A model generated the notes under the pieces. It ran no database searches. It was not told the DNA's origin and saw nothing but the letters and a program-made list of their open reading frames with translations. This document shows positions 11,847 through 23,723 of a stretch of DNA of 64,000 nt, piece after piece; the stretch's first letter is position 1, and each line of letters begins with the position of its first letter. The position numbers and the translations under genes are program-made. This stretch comes from Sipunculus nudus (taxonomy: Eukaryota > Annelida > Sipuncula > Golfingiida > Sipunculidae): NCBI GenBank assembly GCA_026874595.1, contig CM049308.1, positions 23,274,367 to 23,338,366 on the forward strand. The letters are read 5' to 3'.

Positions 11847-11958
11847 CAGTAGAACCTGTCTGTATGGCCACCTATTTAATAAGACCACTTAACTGTCTAT
11901 TAGATAAACCCTTTTTTTGATCAGTCTCATGAGTGGTCTTCCTTTACAGGTTTCACTG
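11847..11958. mobile_element. MITE copy 1 (CAGTRRAACC ends)
   Basis: Left end CAGTAGAACCTG and right end CAGGTTTCACTG are inverted repeats with one mismatch and enclose 112 bp. The right flank is TA and the left flank is CA, consistent with a TA duplication with one later mutation. The interior reads like a fold-back of 'GACCAC' and 'GTGGTC' segments, as in copies 2 and 3. TA targets and CAGT ends are typical of Tc1/mariner-derived miniature elements. Confidence 0.7.
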
Positions 11959-13745
11959 TATATAGTAAAATGTTGGGCTCAGGTCACAGCAAAATGGCTA
12001 GGTATTGGACTTTGGACCTGTGGTTCTGGGGAAAAAAATGGTAAATTCTCAGTTTTACTTGAGTCATTGGCTCATATATATCTTAGTGCTGTGCCTATTA
12101 CTCCAATAGTCTCATATTATGAATTTGGTTTAATTAATACATATAACATTCAGATGGTTTACTCACCTTCATTTGCATTCAACAGTTCTTCTCACAGATC
12201 ATTGACCTATAGTTCTTAAGCTAGGAATATGCATTCTCAGGAATGCAGGCCTCCACCATGTGGACTGTCGATCCCTAATGTGGGATGCTCCTCAAACCAT
12301 GTATGCTTCTCTCAATCAACCCATACACAAAGGTTCATTCATGCAGAAGTTTCCAACTCGTGTTTGCATTCTCTTAATTTAACCATTTTTCCAAGTTCAT
12401 TCATACATATATGTGATTATGTGAATACTGCGGAAGTCCTTCCTGCACCAAGGTCATGAGGTAGATCCAACCTAGATCAAGTTCTAATGTTCTTCCTTTG
12501 CAAATTCCTGAAATGCGCCCTAAAAATTTCATGATATTCCATTCATGATTTCATGAGTTACACTGTGAGCAAACACACACTCAAACACACTCAAATGGGA
12601 ATGAAGTGAGATTCTAAAAATATTCAGAAAACGGATTGAGAATGCACTGTATACATAATATATGGATCCTCAGATTTAAAAAAAATTTAAAACTGGAGTT
12701 ACAGGTAAAATATCTCCCATCTAATACTAATATAAATATATTAATATTTGTAAAATGATCAATGAATTATTTAAATTGATACTAATAAATTATATATTTT
12801 ATAGATATATTAATTACACTTGAAGGTACCAGATAAATGTTTCACATATTGTAATTGTGAAGAATTTAAAGGAAGATTAAGTGATAATGGCTCTTTTTGA
12901 GCTCTGAACTGGAAGGCATAAAACGAGAAAGAACCAAAAGAAAGTAAAAAAAAAAATAATACCATATTTTTATGCAGGTCCAAAATAAGAAATAATAGCT
13001 GTGTAGGATTGTTAGGCCACAAAACACAAAGTTGTCTACAAAAGCAAAAATAAAATCACCTGACGAATTAAGGTGTCTAAATTAAAATGCTTAACTTGTC
13101 ATTATTGTAGTGTGGACTGCCATTTTTATGCAAATTCACAGGTGAATAGTCTGTGGATTAAGATATTTTATTTGCATATGATCCATTCTATCTCAGAACT
13201 TGCCATATAACAATTTGTTCTCAATCATCACAGAAAACTGCCAGGGTGAAGTTTTTATTACTCATATGTGACAAAAAAAGAAACCCTGATTAAAACGGAG
13301 AATCTGTTTGATTGATTCCTTTGTAAACTAGAGTTATGATGAAACATATTTTCAGCATCCAAGCATGTTACAGGGAGACAAATAATGGTCGTACTTTGCT
13401 CTCTGGTCACAAACACTGGGTTCCCCAGATGACTAACGGCCAGACTCTCGTTTTCTGTCTCGTTACAGAGACACTGTGGTCTATGGTGATTTAACCGTGG
13501 CATGGTTAATGCGATGGGTTCATTTAAAAAGATCACCTCTGGAGTGATATCCCATGTTGCAGCGTGTAGTTGCCTTGTTGAAGGATTGAATGATTTGGTG
13601 AATCAGGTGATTCCATAGGTTTCATTCCCACATGGTTTCCAAATACCCTGAATCAATTGCTTTTTTTTTTCAGGCAATTTTTATCTTTCGAGGCATTTGA
13701 AAGTGATGTTGGTGCTGCACAATCAGTTTTGTTGTAAACTTTTTT
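11959..13745. other. AT-rich DNA without a recognisable gene
   Basis: The frames at 11917-12219, 12229-12459 and minus 13258-13536 (92 codons) show no domain I recognise. The block at about 12660-12800 is nearly pure A+T. Confidence 0.45.
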
Positions 13746-14705
13746 AGCTCAGCTGACTGTAAGTCATCTGAGCTATAGCCATCACTCTTTGTCCGTCGTC
13801 AGTCCGGCCGTCCGGCCGTCTATCTGTTAACAGGGCAAAAATCGTAACCACTGGACTTAGAACCTTGTAACTTGGGATTCTGAGAGGTCCATGAAAAATC
13901 TCCTTGGAAACCAGAAATTAGGTCTCTGTTACCCATATCCTCCGAGCTATGGAGCCACAAAGTATCCCCAAGAATAGTAAAAAATTTCATACAAAAACTT
14001 TAATATCTCAATAACTACATCACTGATGGTCATGAATTTTGGCATACATATTGATCATGAGATGTTCCATCAGTTCCTGTAGACTGGTGGCGCCACCTGT
14101 ATTGTTCGATTTTTGTAACGATTTTTTCCTCTATTTTTGAGACCTTTAAGGATGCTGTCATCTGTTACCGTGGCACAAATCATAACGACTGGACCTAGAA
14201 TCTTCATTCTCAACACACTGAGAAACCTATGTAAAGTCTCCATGGAAACCAGAAATTAGGTCTCTGTTACCCATATCCTTCGAGCTATAGCGCCCCAAAG
14301 TACCCCCCAGAATAGTCAAAAGTTTCCTACAAAAACTTCAATATCTCATTAACTACATCAATGGTGGTCATGAATTTTGGCATACGTATTGATCATGGAG
14401 TGTTTCATCAGTTTCAGCAGACTGGTGGTGCCACCTGTATTTGTTCGGGTTTTTTTACGAACTTTTTCTCTATTTTTGAGACCTTTTAAGATATGAACAT
14501 CCGAGTGTTAACAGGGCACAAATCATAAAGACTGGACCTAGAATCTTCATTCTTGACACACAGGGAGACCCATGAAAAGTCTCCATGGAATCCTGAAATA
14601 AGGTCTCTGTTACCCATATTCTTTAAGCTGTATGACACAAAAATACCCCCCCCCCCCAGAATAATGGAAAATTTGATACAAAAACTGCAGTATCTCAATA
14701 ACTAC
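13746..14705 (+). mobile_element. Element A copy 2, 3' truncated
   Basis: Has the 5' hairpin (AGCTCAGCTGACTG, then GTCATCTGAGCTATAG), a short GTCC/GGCC-type tract and three monomers starting near 13822, 14162 and 14507 (about 340 bp each). The last monomer stops after CTCAATAACTACAACAC and the sequence changes to element B without any A 3' terminus. A poly-C run sits at about 14646-14657. Confidence 0.75.
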
Positions 14706-17191
14706 AACACGATTTTTCTGAAACTTACACCAATTATCGGTTCACATGTGAATTGGTGCCTAACCAATTTGCGTTGACCTCTGACCTTTCCTGTCTGCCC
14801 AGTGTCCATTTGTGCATCTGTTTCATCACATAAACCCTCATTAGAGCTGTTTGACTGATCCGGAAATAAAATTTATACAAATGTAGCCCTTGGATAGCTT
14901 TATAACATACACAAAAAAAGGTGGTGCCACCTGTAACCCTGTTTGCACAATGTCCATCTGTTCATCTGCCTTGGGTTAGAATCACACATATCTCTGCAGT
15001 GAATTGACTAATTCACCTGAAATTCGGCATGCTTATACATCCTGGATAGCTTTTTTGATTTTATGACAGGTGGCGCCACCTATATTCACGTTCACGCTGC
15101 AGACATCCAAGCTCATATCTTGGGAACCGTTTGACTGATCAGGAAATAAAATTTATACAAATGTAGCCCTTGGATTGCTTCATAACATACACAAAAATTG
15201 TGGCGCCACCTGTAACCATGTTTGCACAGTGTCCATCTGTTCATCTGCCTTGGGTTAAAATCACTCATATCTCTGCAGTGAATTGACTAATTCACCTGAA
15301 ATTCAGCATGCGTATACATCCTGGATAGCTTTTTTGATTTTATGACAGGTGGCGACACCTACATTCACGTTCACGCTGATGACATCCAAGCTTATATCTC
15401 AGGAACTGTTTGACCAATCAGGAAATAAAATTTATACAAATGTAGCCCTTGGATAGCTTCATAACATACACAAAAAATGGTGGCACCACCTGTAACCATG
15501 TTTGCACAGTGTCCATTTGTTCATCTGCCTTGGGTTAAAATCACTCATATCTCTGCAGTGAATTGACTAATTCACCTGAAATTCGTCATGCATATACATC
15601 CTGGATAGCTTTCTTGATTTAATGACAGGTGGTGCCACCTACACTATAGTTTACGCTGCAGACATCCAAGCTCATATCTCGGGAACCGTTTGACTGATTG
15701 GGCCAAAATTTTGCCTGTATATAGATCTCACATAGGTCTTTATCATACACAAAACTGTAGGGGCCACCTGCAACCATTTTTGCACATTTTGCACAGTGTC
15801 CATCTGTTTTTCTGCTGAGGCCTAAAATCACTCATTTCTCTGTAGTAGTTTGACATAACTGCATAAAATTTTGCAGGTTTATACATCCTGGACAGCTTTC
15901 TTGATTTTATGACAGGTAGCGCCACCTACATTCTAGTTAATGCTGCACACATCCAAGCTCATATCTCAGGAACTTTGTGACCGATCAGGAAATAAAATTT
16001 ATACAAATGTAGCCCTTGGATAGCTTTATAACATACACAAAAAATGGTGGCGCCACCTGCAATCATTTTTGCACAGCGTCTGTCTGTTTGTCTGTTGAGG
16101 CCTAAAATCACTCATTTCTCTGTAGTAGTTTGACATAACTGCCTAAAGTTTTACAGGTTTATACATCCTGGACAGCTTTCTTGATTTTATGCCAGGTGGC
16201 GCCACCTACATTCTAGTTAATGCTACACACATCCAAGCTCATATCTCAGAAACAGTTTGACTGATTGGGCCAAAATTGTCTATGTGTTTCGATCTCACAT
16301 AGGTCTTTATCATACAAAACTGGAGTTGCCACCTGCAACCATTTTTGCACAGCGTCTGTCTGTTTGTCTGCCATGGGATAATGTCACTCATATCTCAGCA
16401 GTGGATTGACATATCTGCCTATTATTTTGCAGCTTTATACATCCTGGATAGCTTTCTTGATTTTATGCCAGGTGGCGCCACCTACATTCTAGTTTATGCT
16501 GCAGACATCCAAGCTCATATCTCGGGAACCGTTTGAACGATTGGGCCAAAATTTTGCATGTGTATAGATCTCACATAGGTATTTATCATACACAAAACTG
16601 GAGGGGCCACCTGCAACCATTTTTGCAAATTTTGCACAGCTTCTGTCTGTTTGTCTGCTGAGGCCTAAAGTCACTCATTTCTCTGTAGTGGTTTGACATG
16701 ACTGCCTAAAATTTTGCAGGTTTATGCATCATGGACAGCTTTCTTGATTTTATGACAGGTGGCGCCACCTAAATTCTAGTTAACGCTGCACACATCCAAG
16801 CTCATATCTCAGGAACTGTTTGACTAATTGGGCCAAATTGTGTATGTGTTTAGATCTCACATAGGTCTTTATCATACACAAAACTGGAGGGGCCACCTGC
16901 AACCATTTTTGCACAGCGTCTGTCTGTTTGTCTGCCGTGGGCTATAATCACTCATACACATGTAGTGGTTTGTCTTTTCTGCCTAAAATTTTGCATATGT
17001 ATACAACTTGAACAGCTTTCTGGATTTGTAGCAGCTGGCACAACCTACATACACATTCTACTGCAGACATTCATGCTAATATGCAACATACCTCACTCTA
17101 TTTCCCCTTGCCACTCAATCCATGCCTCACTTCACCTGTTCCACTCTGATTTTGGCGGATACACATAGTCACATATGACATTTGTCACTAG
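14706..17191 (+). mobile_element. Element B copy 1, 5' truncated, old tandem array
   Basis: Aligns with the copy at 29227-32368 from the internal block containing GGTCACATGTGAA onward. About nine diverged tandem units follow, each carrying versions of GGTGGCGCCACC and ATATCTCGGGAACCGTTTGA. The 3' portion matches the tail of the other copy (CCACTCAATCCATGCCTCAC) and has GGCGGATAC at 17154-17162, a decayed hairpin (GTCACATATGAC) and a CTAG terminus at 17188-17191. The 5' terminal hairpin and GCC tract are missing. Divergence between units is much higher than in the other copy, so this array is older or has escaped homogenisation. Confidence 0.75.
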
Positions 17192-17604
17192 AATTATCTC
17201 ATTTAATTGCGTTTTCTCAGGTTAAGCACACTGCAAATTTATTGTCATCTCCAAACATTTCTGTTCACATAAAACATTGCCTTATTCTGATGGATAAATT
17301 AAAATTTTTACAATTTTCAGTTTTTTTTTTTAAAAACTGGTAAAGATGCAAATGAAAACTGAGAAAGGATATTACCTGTAATGTAGATATGAAGTATGTC
17401 AACATTTAAAAAAAATCTGCAGCATGATATTGATCTGAAGAGTAATGGGTGATGGAGAAATAAAAGAATACTTAACATGCTTGCAATATCATAAAATGTA
17501 ACCATTTACATATGTGGAATATTGTACATGTGTTGAGGAAGACCAGGTCAGTGGTTCTGTAAATGTAAAAAGCAAAATGGACCCTGACAGACATAACCAG
17601 TAAA
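17192..17604. other. Unassigned AT-rich DNA
   Basis: Follows the CTAG end of element B. No sign of the missing 3' part of element A here, so copy 2 of A really lacks it. Nothing else is recognisable. Confidence 0.4.
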
Positions 17605-17850
17605 GTGGATCCAGAGGGGTCCAGGGGATGGGAACCCCCCCCCCCCCCCAAAAAAAAAAACCCTTTCACAGCAAATGTGAACCTCATCCCTTTTTCAGCA
17701 ACTGCATCCATTCCTAATTGGATCCAGAAACCAATTTTTTGGGGCCTGGGCCTTCCCATTTTAAAGACCTGATCACCTTTTGCCATTTGGCTCAAGAATC
17801 GTACTGGGTTGGATCTCCCCCTTTTACAAAATTCTGGATCCTCCCCTGAT
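17605..17850. repeat. GGATCC-bordered dispersed repeat
   Basis: Opens with GTGGATCCAGAGGGGTCC and closes with CTGGATCCTCCCCTGA, so both borders carry GGATCC next to a G-rich or C-rich string in inverted arrangement. A long C run followed by an A run lies at about 17636-17660. A looser relative (GGGATCCTG..., ending in CCCCTCCTCTTAATCTGCTT) is at 42515-42715. It looks like an old short transposon remnant of unknown class. Confidence 0.45.
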
Positions 17851-20202
17851 AAGAAAACTTAAAAGAGGGTGATTGGCCAACAGTGTCAGGTGTAAAAGTC
17901 ATTCAACTATGGAAACAATAAAGACAGGATAACAGGTTATCAATCAAAATTTGAATAATTGAAGAGATCTTAAAGAGTACTTATTTACTAAGAACAAATC
18001 CATGACATGGAAAGGAAAATGAGTGGATACCACAAAAGAGACTTATCTGAATGGCAGTGAAAGCTAGGTTGCTGTTTTTATCAAAAAGACCAATATATGT
18101 GTAAAAGTACCTGAGATTATGACAAAATGTTGATTATAATTATTTATAAAGGATACAACTTGTATTTAATGGGAATTAAATTCTTGAAAATCTTTAAAAG
18201 GTTTTAAAATGAGAAATGTACTTATTATTTATAGCACCAAGGGAGAGAGTTAAACTGGGTTTGAAAACTTATATATAATGCTTCCAGAGGCAATTATGAA
18301 CACTAGTTGAAGCAAATAATTTTGTGAAGATGTTCTTTGAAATCTGGACAAGGTGCTTGAACCACCATGAAATGGTACTGTAACTTCTTATAATTATAGT
18401 GCTAATAGCATGTTGCCAATTTTTATGGATATATTTAAAGAGCGTATGGATACTTTGAGGTAGTGATCAATGAAACATCCCTTCCGTCTGTCACACTTCA
18501 AAGTGACAACTCCCAGTTGAAGTTAAGTGCATAATTTTGTGAGGAAGATAGATTAATGTTCAGAAGAAAGGGGGAAACTAAAAAATAAAAACAACAAAAC
18601 AGGGCTACTAACACAGTATCAGTAGATATAAATCCTTATATTACTTGACAGTCAGACTTTAGCCAGGGAAGGTTTATTAATGTCATGTGACATGACACTT
18701 GATCATGTGACCCATTACCATGGAGATGGAGTATCAAGAAAAATATGGTCAAGACAGGTTCTGCACTTATCCTGGAAATCCTCGATTGTCCTAGAAATGG
18801 GATAAGGGGTTTCGTTTAGGGGACATTTGTACGGAAAATATGGCTGCAGGGACAAATTTGTCTGGGGACCATTTAGATGTATCTGTGACTGAAATTCAAG
18901 TCATCTAAAATAGGAAGAGGAAACATGTACAGTAGAGTAATAAAAATGTCATTAATTTAAAAATCAGCATTGAAAAAGGAATTACTAAGATGAGAGATAA
19001 ATTTTGTCTCCAGATTTCTGCAACACATTCTTCAGGTGACTGTTCAAATATGATTTCTTTTTATATTGTGATGAAATTAACATATTTATTTATTGATCTA
19101 TTAAAATATATTTCCATCCTGTTATCCACCATAAAAAAATTCCCAGGTCCCCTAGCATTGCTGGAAAAAAAACAAAAAGATATTTTGTATTATTCCTGGT
19201 ATGTACCAGTACATACATACATGGTTTCAATGATATTTTCATGGAGCTCTGCAAGCGTGCAAGTATGGCATAATAAATGGCATGAAAACAGTGTAATGAG
19301 ATGGCAGTTACATTATGTGACAATCTGAGTAACAGTTGTTGGCTATTATCAAGATAAATAGGAAAAGCTGTTCTATTGGTCAATAAGCCTGTGAATGGTA
19401 GATTAATTAATTACTATAATTATACACATATATAGATGGCATAACCTATTCATATACATCCACCCTGGCTTTTCACTATAATTTATTTTTTTGTCTCTGT
19501 TTAGTTACAAAAGCAACAGTAGCTAAAATGTGGGGAGAAAATGCATATTCATGGTACAGTTACTGTTGAAATGCAATGGATATTTACTTAATGACCAGCT
19601 GTCTGTTGATTTTGCTGCAAAGTCTCACTTGTCATCCTTCAAAATGAATTAATTATGCTGTCCATTTTATGAAGTGACATTTGAGAGAAATAACAGAGGC
19701 CAAGGAAAGCACTTCATCAAATTCAATTCTAGACCCATTCATTTACAAGGATGCATTTTCTCATGGGTTGGGTTATACAAATTAGAAAAAAATATTGATT
19801 TTTTATTTTTTTTGGTGTTTATCATTTTGCACAAAGGTCAATCTTTGTGAATTTCTATTTCATCTCCTGTTAATCATATGTGTTTTTCACATTTTGCCAT
19901 ATTAAAAAAGTTTGTATTGCCTGTATGAAAAGAAAACAGGGAAAAACAGGAGGAAAAAACTAGAACTACACTGATTACCACAAGTTCGTTCTGATGAAAA
20001 AATAGACGGCAGTCTGTAGAGTGAAAAATCATACAGGTCAAATATTCAGGGACTAGAGGGTACTCCGTAAAGAGCAAACACATTTTAGAATAACTTTTTA
20101 GGCAGCAAAAGGCACTCTTTAGAGTGCAAACTGAAAGGCCAAAGCCAAACATGTATAGCAAAACAATAATAAAAAAAGGAATCTGAAATATATGATCCCT
20201 GA

Positions 20203-20206
<4 letters not shown>
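17851..20206. other. AT-rich DNA without a recognisable gene
   Basis: The longest frames (plus 18990-19328, 112 codons; minus 19090-19383; minus 19874-20161) are AT-driven and unrelated to known domains. A short ACATACATAC run occurs near 19210. Confidence 0.45.

Positions 20207-20280
<74 letters not shown>
20207..20280 (+). repeat. Compound microsatellite (CT)14(AT)23
   Basis: An uninterrupted run of CT dinucleotides (20207-20234) passes directly into an uninterrupted AT run (20235-20280). The purity suggests recent expansion; true length may differ from the assembly. Confidence 0.97.
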
Positions 20281-20283
<3 letters not shown>

Positions 20284-21343
20284 TACTCTTGAGCTATCCA
20301 GCAGCTGGAAAGACATGCTGACTTCATGATTTTCAAAGGTGTTTGAAAAGTGGTATTAATTTAAGGTTACCCGGTAGTGACAGAGTTGAGAAAAAACTTG
20401 TCCAGGATCATAACCTGGATAAAGTTGGCAACATGAAAAAAATTATTTACATGATCTTAACCATTGAGTCTGCAAACTCTTATGACTTTTGAAAAGTGTT
20501 TTGCATGTTTACAACAAAAATTCAGCAAGGGCGGCAATAAAGCATTGAGGTGTTATGAGGATAGAGTAATTATAAACATGTCATATTGTATTTTGTATTG
20601 ATTGATATATTATATGAGATAAGACCTTCAAAGCACACACAAAAAACGCCTGAACAATTCTGTCATTATTTAATTTGGGATCTTATGTCAGTCACTCATG
20701 TATGAAATTTGGTGCCTTGATTGCAATAAGAGAAATGGTGTTACCTTTCATAGGTTGGTAATGAGAGACAGGTTTTATTTTAAGGATGAAACTACCAGGC
20801 ATTTAATCATTTGTTGAGACATAGAAAGAAAGTACTTAAAGGTGGAACCAGCCTGAACCAGCAGCAGGATTTTGGATTTGAAGGTTGGAGGAACATGGAT
20901 TCATCAATACCTCAGGGTGGATGACTGTTTGTGCAAAGTTTGGAGTAACTGCAGTTCATATTGCTCAAGGATCTTAAGCTTGTAATTGTTATTTTCCATG
21001 GCTTTGTGTTATTATTGATATATTGGTATATGGTGATACCATGTATATTGCATATTGTATTTCACGATAGAATATAGATTGTTTTCATATATAAATATTT
21101 TCAATATTTTGTCAAATGTAACTTAAACTATATTAATTGTAGTAAATATATGGCTTCTGCTACAAAATGTGTTTGCATTAATGAAAGGTTGAAGTGAAGT
21201 CTCTAATTAAGTCATGTGACAAACTCATAAGTAAGCTTGATAGACCATGCATATGAATAAATGTCCATTCCAGGAACTGTTTATGCTTGATGGTTTATTG
21301 ATACAAATATATTTTCACACAGGAAAAAAGGTGTCGGACACAG
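20281..21343. other. Unassigned AT-rich DNA
   Basis: No gene. Around 20990-21090 there is a ATATTG/GATAC-rich passage that resembles decayed dispersed sequence, but no partner in the window aligns well enough to define a family. Confidence 0.4.
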
Positions 21344-21805
21344 TTATAATAACTATAAATTATTTATAAACATTATTTCCTTTCATCTTATAATGACTGC
21401 AGGAATATCAAATGTCACCTGTACAGTATTTTCTGATCAAGAACGGCAGCTTTGTGACGTGATACACAGCTGTTATTGTGCACACCATCTGTCCCGCTCT
21501 ATGTGAAATTACAGTCCAGAATTTTCTTGTTGCAAATTAAGTTGCACATATAAGCCATTTAAAAACACAAAGAAACTTTAATATAATAAATTTTTAATTA
21601 TTTATAATCATTTCCTTTCTTTCATCTTATGATAACTGAAGAAATATCAAGTGTTGTCTATACAGTATTTTTTTCCAAGAATGGCACCTTTGTAATGTGG
21701 AACACGAATATTAATGTGTACACATGCACCATCTATCCTTCCCTGGGCACAATTACAGTCTAGAATTCTCTTATTGCCCAGTAAGTTGTACAGGTATGAC
21801 ACAAT
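21344..21805 (+). repeat. Diverged tandem duplication, unit about 245 bp
   Basis: The unit at about 21344-21555 recurs at about 21590-21800. Paired blocks include TTTCATCTTATAATGACTG / TTTCATCTTATGATAACTG, then TACAGTATTTT, and ACAGTCCAGAATTTTCTTGT / ACAGTCTAGAATTCTCTTAT. Both end near AAGTTGCAC / AAGTTGTAC. No open frame is conserved, so this is a non-coding duplication. Confidence 0.7.
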
Positions 21806-22919
21806 GAAACTTCCATATATATGTTTCTTGGAGCACTGTTAACAATAAGTACTTTTAAATACATGTAATAATGAAGTACAGTACTAGCTGATGTTGCCAT
21901 ACTTCCCTGTGTGAAGTATAATGACCTGCATAAACTCTTATGTTGTCATTATATATATTATGATAATAAATGAGTAAAAAACTTATCATATACTAATGAT
22001 ATTATAATATATAACCAGAAAATACAATTATCTCCTGTAAATTGATACAATGAAAATATTGCAACACATATTGCAATATGCTAGCATATCTCGCAATGTG
22101 GTACCAGCCCTTTTATTTTCTATAGAATACTATATCAGTGATTCAACCATATTTCCAAAGTAACTGGGATCTCATCTATTCATCAACAGACCAGAATCTA
22201 CTAACACATCCTGGTAGTATTCAGAGCAGCAAGCTGCAGCAAAAGTAGAGCAATAATCTCATTCAGCTTCAACCAACAACAAGGGGCCTCCCATCTGGTC
22301 CCTATTTATACTCAAGAATGATGTCACATGAAAATTCAGGGATAGTGCACACAGTATTAGGCAATGTCAAGTGGAGTTATGTTGAACAGTTTGTTGCCAT
22401 GTATTAGGAGTACTGTTTCACCCTCCTCTGGATTTCTTCCCAACAAAGAAAATCAGGAGTAATTGTGTTAAAAGCTAGTTTACTAAATAAACACTCCCTC
22501 CTTGACAAAGATGAAAGTACTAACATCTTGGTAGCCTCAGAAGGAACTGTTGATATGAAAATGGAAGAAATTTGCTTGATATGAAAATGAAAGAAATTGC
22601 TTTGAAGTTATACTTCTCGTTATCAAAGTTCATCTGTTAATTATTCTAAAATAATAAGAATTTTCTTATGTAATTCATCATAAGGAAGTTAAAATTTTTC
22701 TTTCAGGACAATTTTTCTTTTAACATGTCAGTGTTATATCAAACTTATTTAAGCTATATGTTCTTGAAAGAAATTTAGTTAAATTATTGCAAAAAATTAT
22801 GGTGTCAAAATTTGGAATGTCATTGCTGCGACATACCATGAAGTTTGTACTGTGTTCACTACCGTGACAAGAACCAACAAGGAAAAAGTTGATCTGTGGA
22901 ACAGATCTGGTATGTTCTC
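21806..22919. other. Unassigned AT-rich DNA
   Basis: No gene. A small direct duplication GATATGAAAATGGAAGAAAT / GATATGAAAATGAAAGAAAT lies at about 22552-22598. Confidence 0.4.
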
Positions 22920-23516
22920 TGCCTGTTGTGGCATCAATGGTGCAAGTTTGATGACTGTGTCTCATATATATTCTTTCAAGTTATTACATCATTTTAGCAT
23001 TATCGCTGCTGTGACCTTTAAAAATGCGTCAAGATCATGCATCCATGTTCTGCCTTGACCTGGCCCTCGATCAGGTGCATCAATGCTGCAAGTTTGGTGA
23101 CTGTGCCTTTTTCTTTTAGAGTTTATGGGTTAATTAACATCATTTAAGGATTATCACCTCTGTGACCTTAAAAAATGCATCAAGGTCATCCATAATCCAA
23201 CTTCACTTAGCCCTTCATGAGGTTCATCAATGCTGCAAGTTTAGTGACTGTGCCTCTTATTCTTTTTGTGTATAACTAACATCATTTTAGCATTATTGCC
23301 TGTGACCTTGAAAATGTGTCAAGGTCATCCATATTCAGACTTGACCTAGCCTTTTATGTTTGGTGAATGTACCTTAATCTTTTCGAGTTATTGCGTAAAC
23401 ATCATATCTGTTAGGGACATGCCAACGGACAGACGGCAAGACAGAAGATGGATGGACGTATGCTTACTATTTCTATGTCTCCCGCTAATGGTGCCTTTGG
23501 CAAGAGCGGGGGACAA
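22920..23516 (+). mobile_element. Element D: 146-bp tandem units ending in a long hairpin
   Basis: Units start at GCATCAATGGTGCAAGTTTG (22931), GCATCAATGCTGCAAGTTTG (23077) and about 23224, a period of 146-147 bp, with a fourth partial unit. Each unit has TGACCTT... followed closely by TCAAGGTCA. After a short GGACAGACGG stretch the element closes with a hairpin at 23479-23514: inner arms TGCC/GGCA and outer arms TCCCGCT/AGCGGGGGA. The matching 5' hairpin is not present, so the copy is probably 5' truncated. Elements with these TGACCTTGA units and a GC-rich terminal hairpin are familiar from bivalve genomes; the class name is not certain. Confidence 0.65.
23303..23327. promoter_or_regulatory. 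Facing pair of TCAAGGTCA-type nuclear receptor sites
   Basis: TGACCTTGA (23303-23311) and TCAAGGTCA (23319-23327) are exact reverse complements separated by 7 bases. TCAAGGTCA is the consensus monomer site for ERR and SF-1/FTZ-F1 receptors. Weaker pairs are at the same place in the other units of element D (for example near 23162-23195). Confidence 0.45.
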
Positions 23517-23541
23517 TTAAACTAATAGAAATATGGAAATA

Positions 23542-23723
23542 CAGTAAAACCTTGAAATTATTACCACCAACAGGACCCCAATAAAGGTGTCACATTTTTG
23601 AGGTGATCATCTAAGCAAAGTTTGATATAAAGATTGAAAAAAAAAGAAACTGGGACAGTGAAAAGTCGTCTTTATTTTGAGGTGGTCACTAAAGTGAGAT
23701 GGTCGTTAGGCAAGGTTTTACTG
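23542..23723. mobile_element. MITE copy 2, 13-bp perfect terminal inverted repeats
   Basis: Begins CAGTAAAACCTTG after a TA and ends CAAGGTTTTACTG, an exact 13-bp inverted repeat around 182 bp. The interior has GAGGTGATC and GAGGTGGTC segments as in copies 1 and 3. It lies 25 bp after the end of element D. It carries no open frame and is presumably moved by a Tc1/mariner transposase encoded elsewhere. Confidence 0.8.

Noticed and set aside
12230-12647. TGCATTCTCA and TGAGAATGCA as ends of a 418-bp transposon
   Set aside because: Only 10 bp match, the flanks give no clear target duplication, and no second copy is present in the window.
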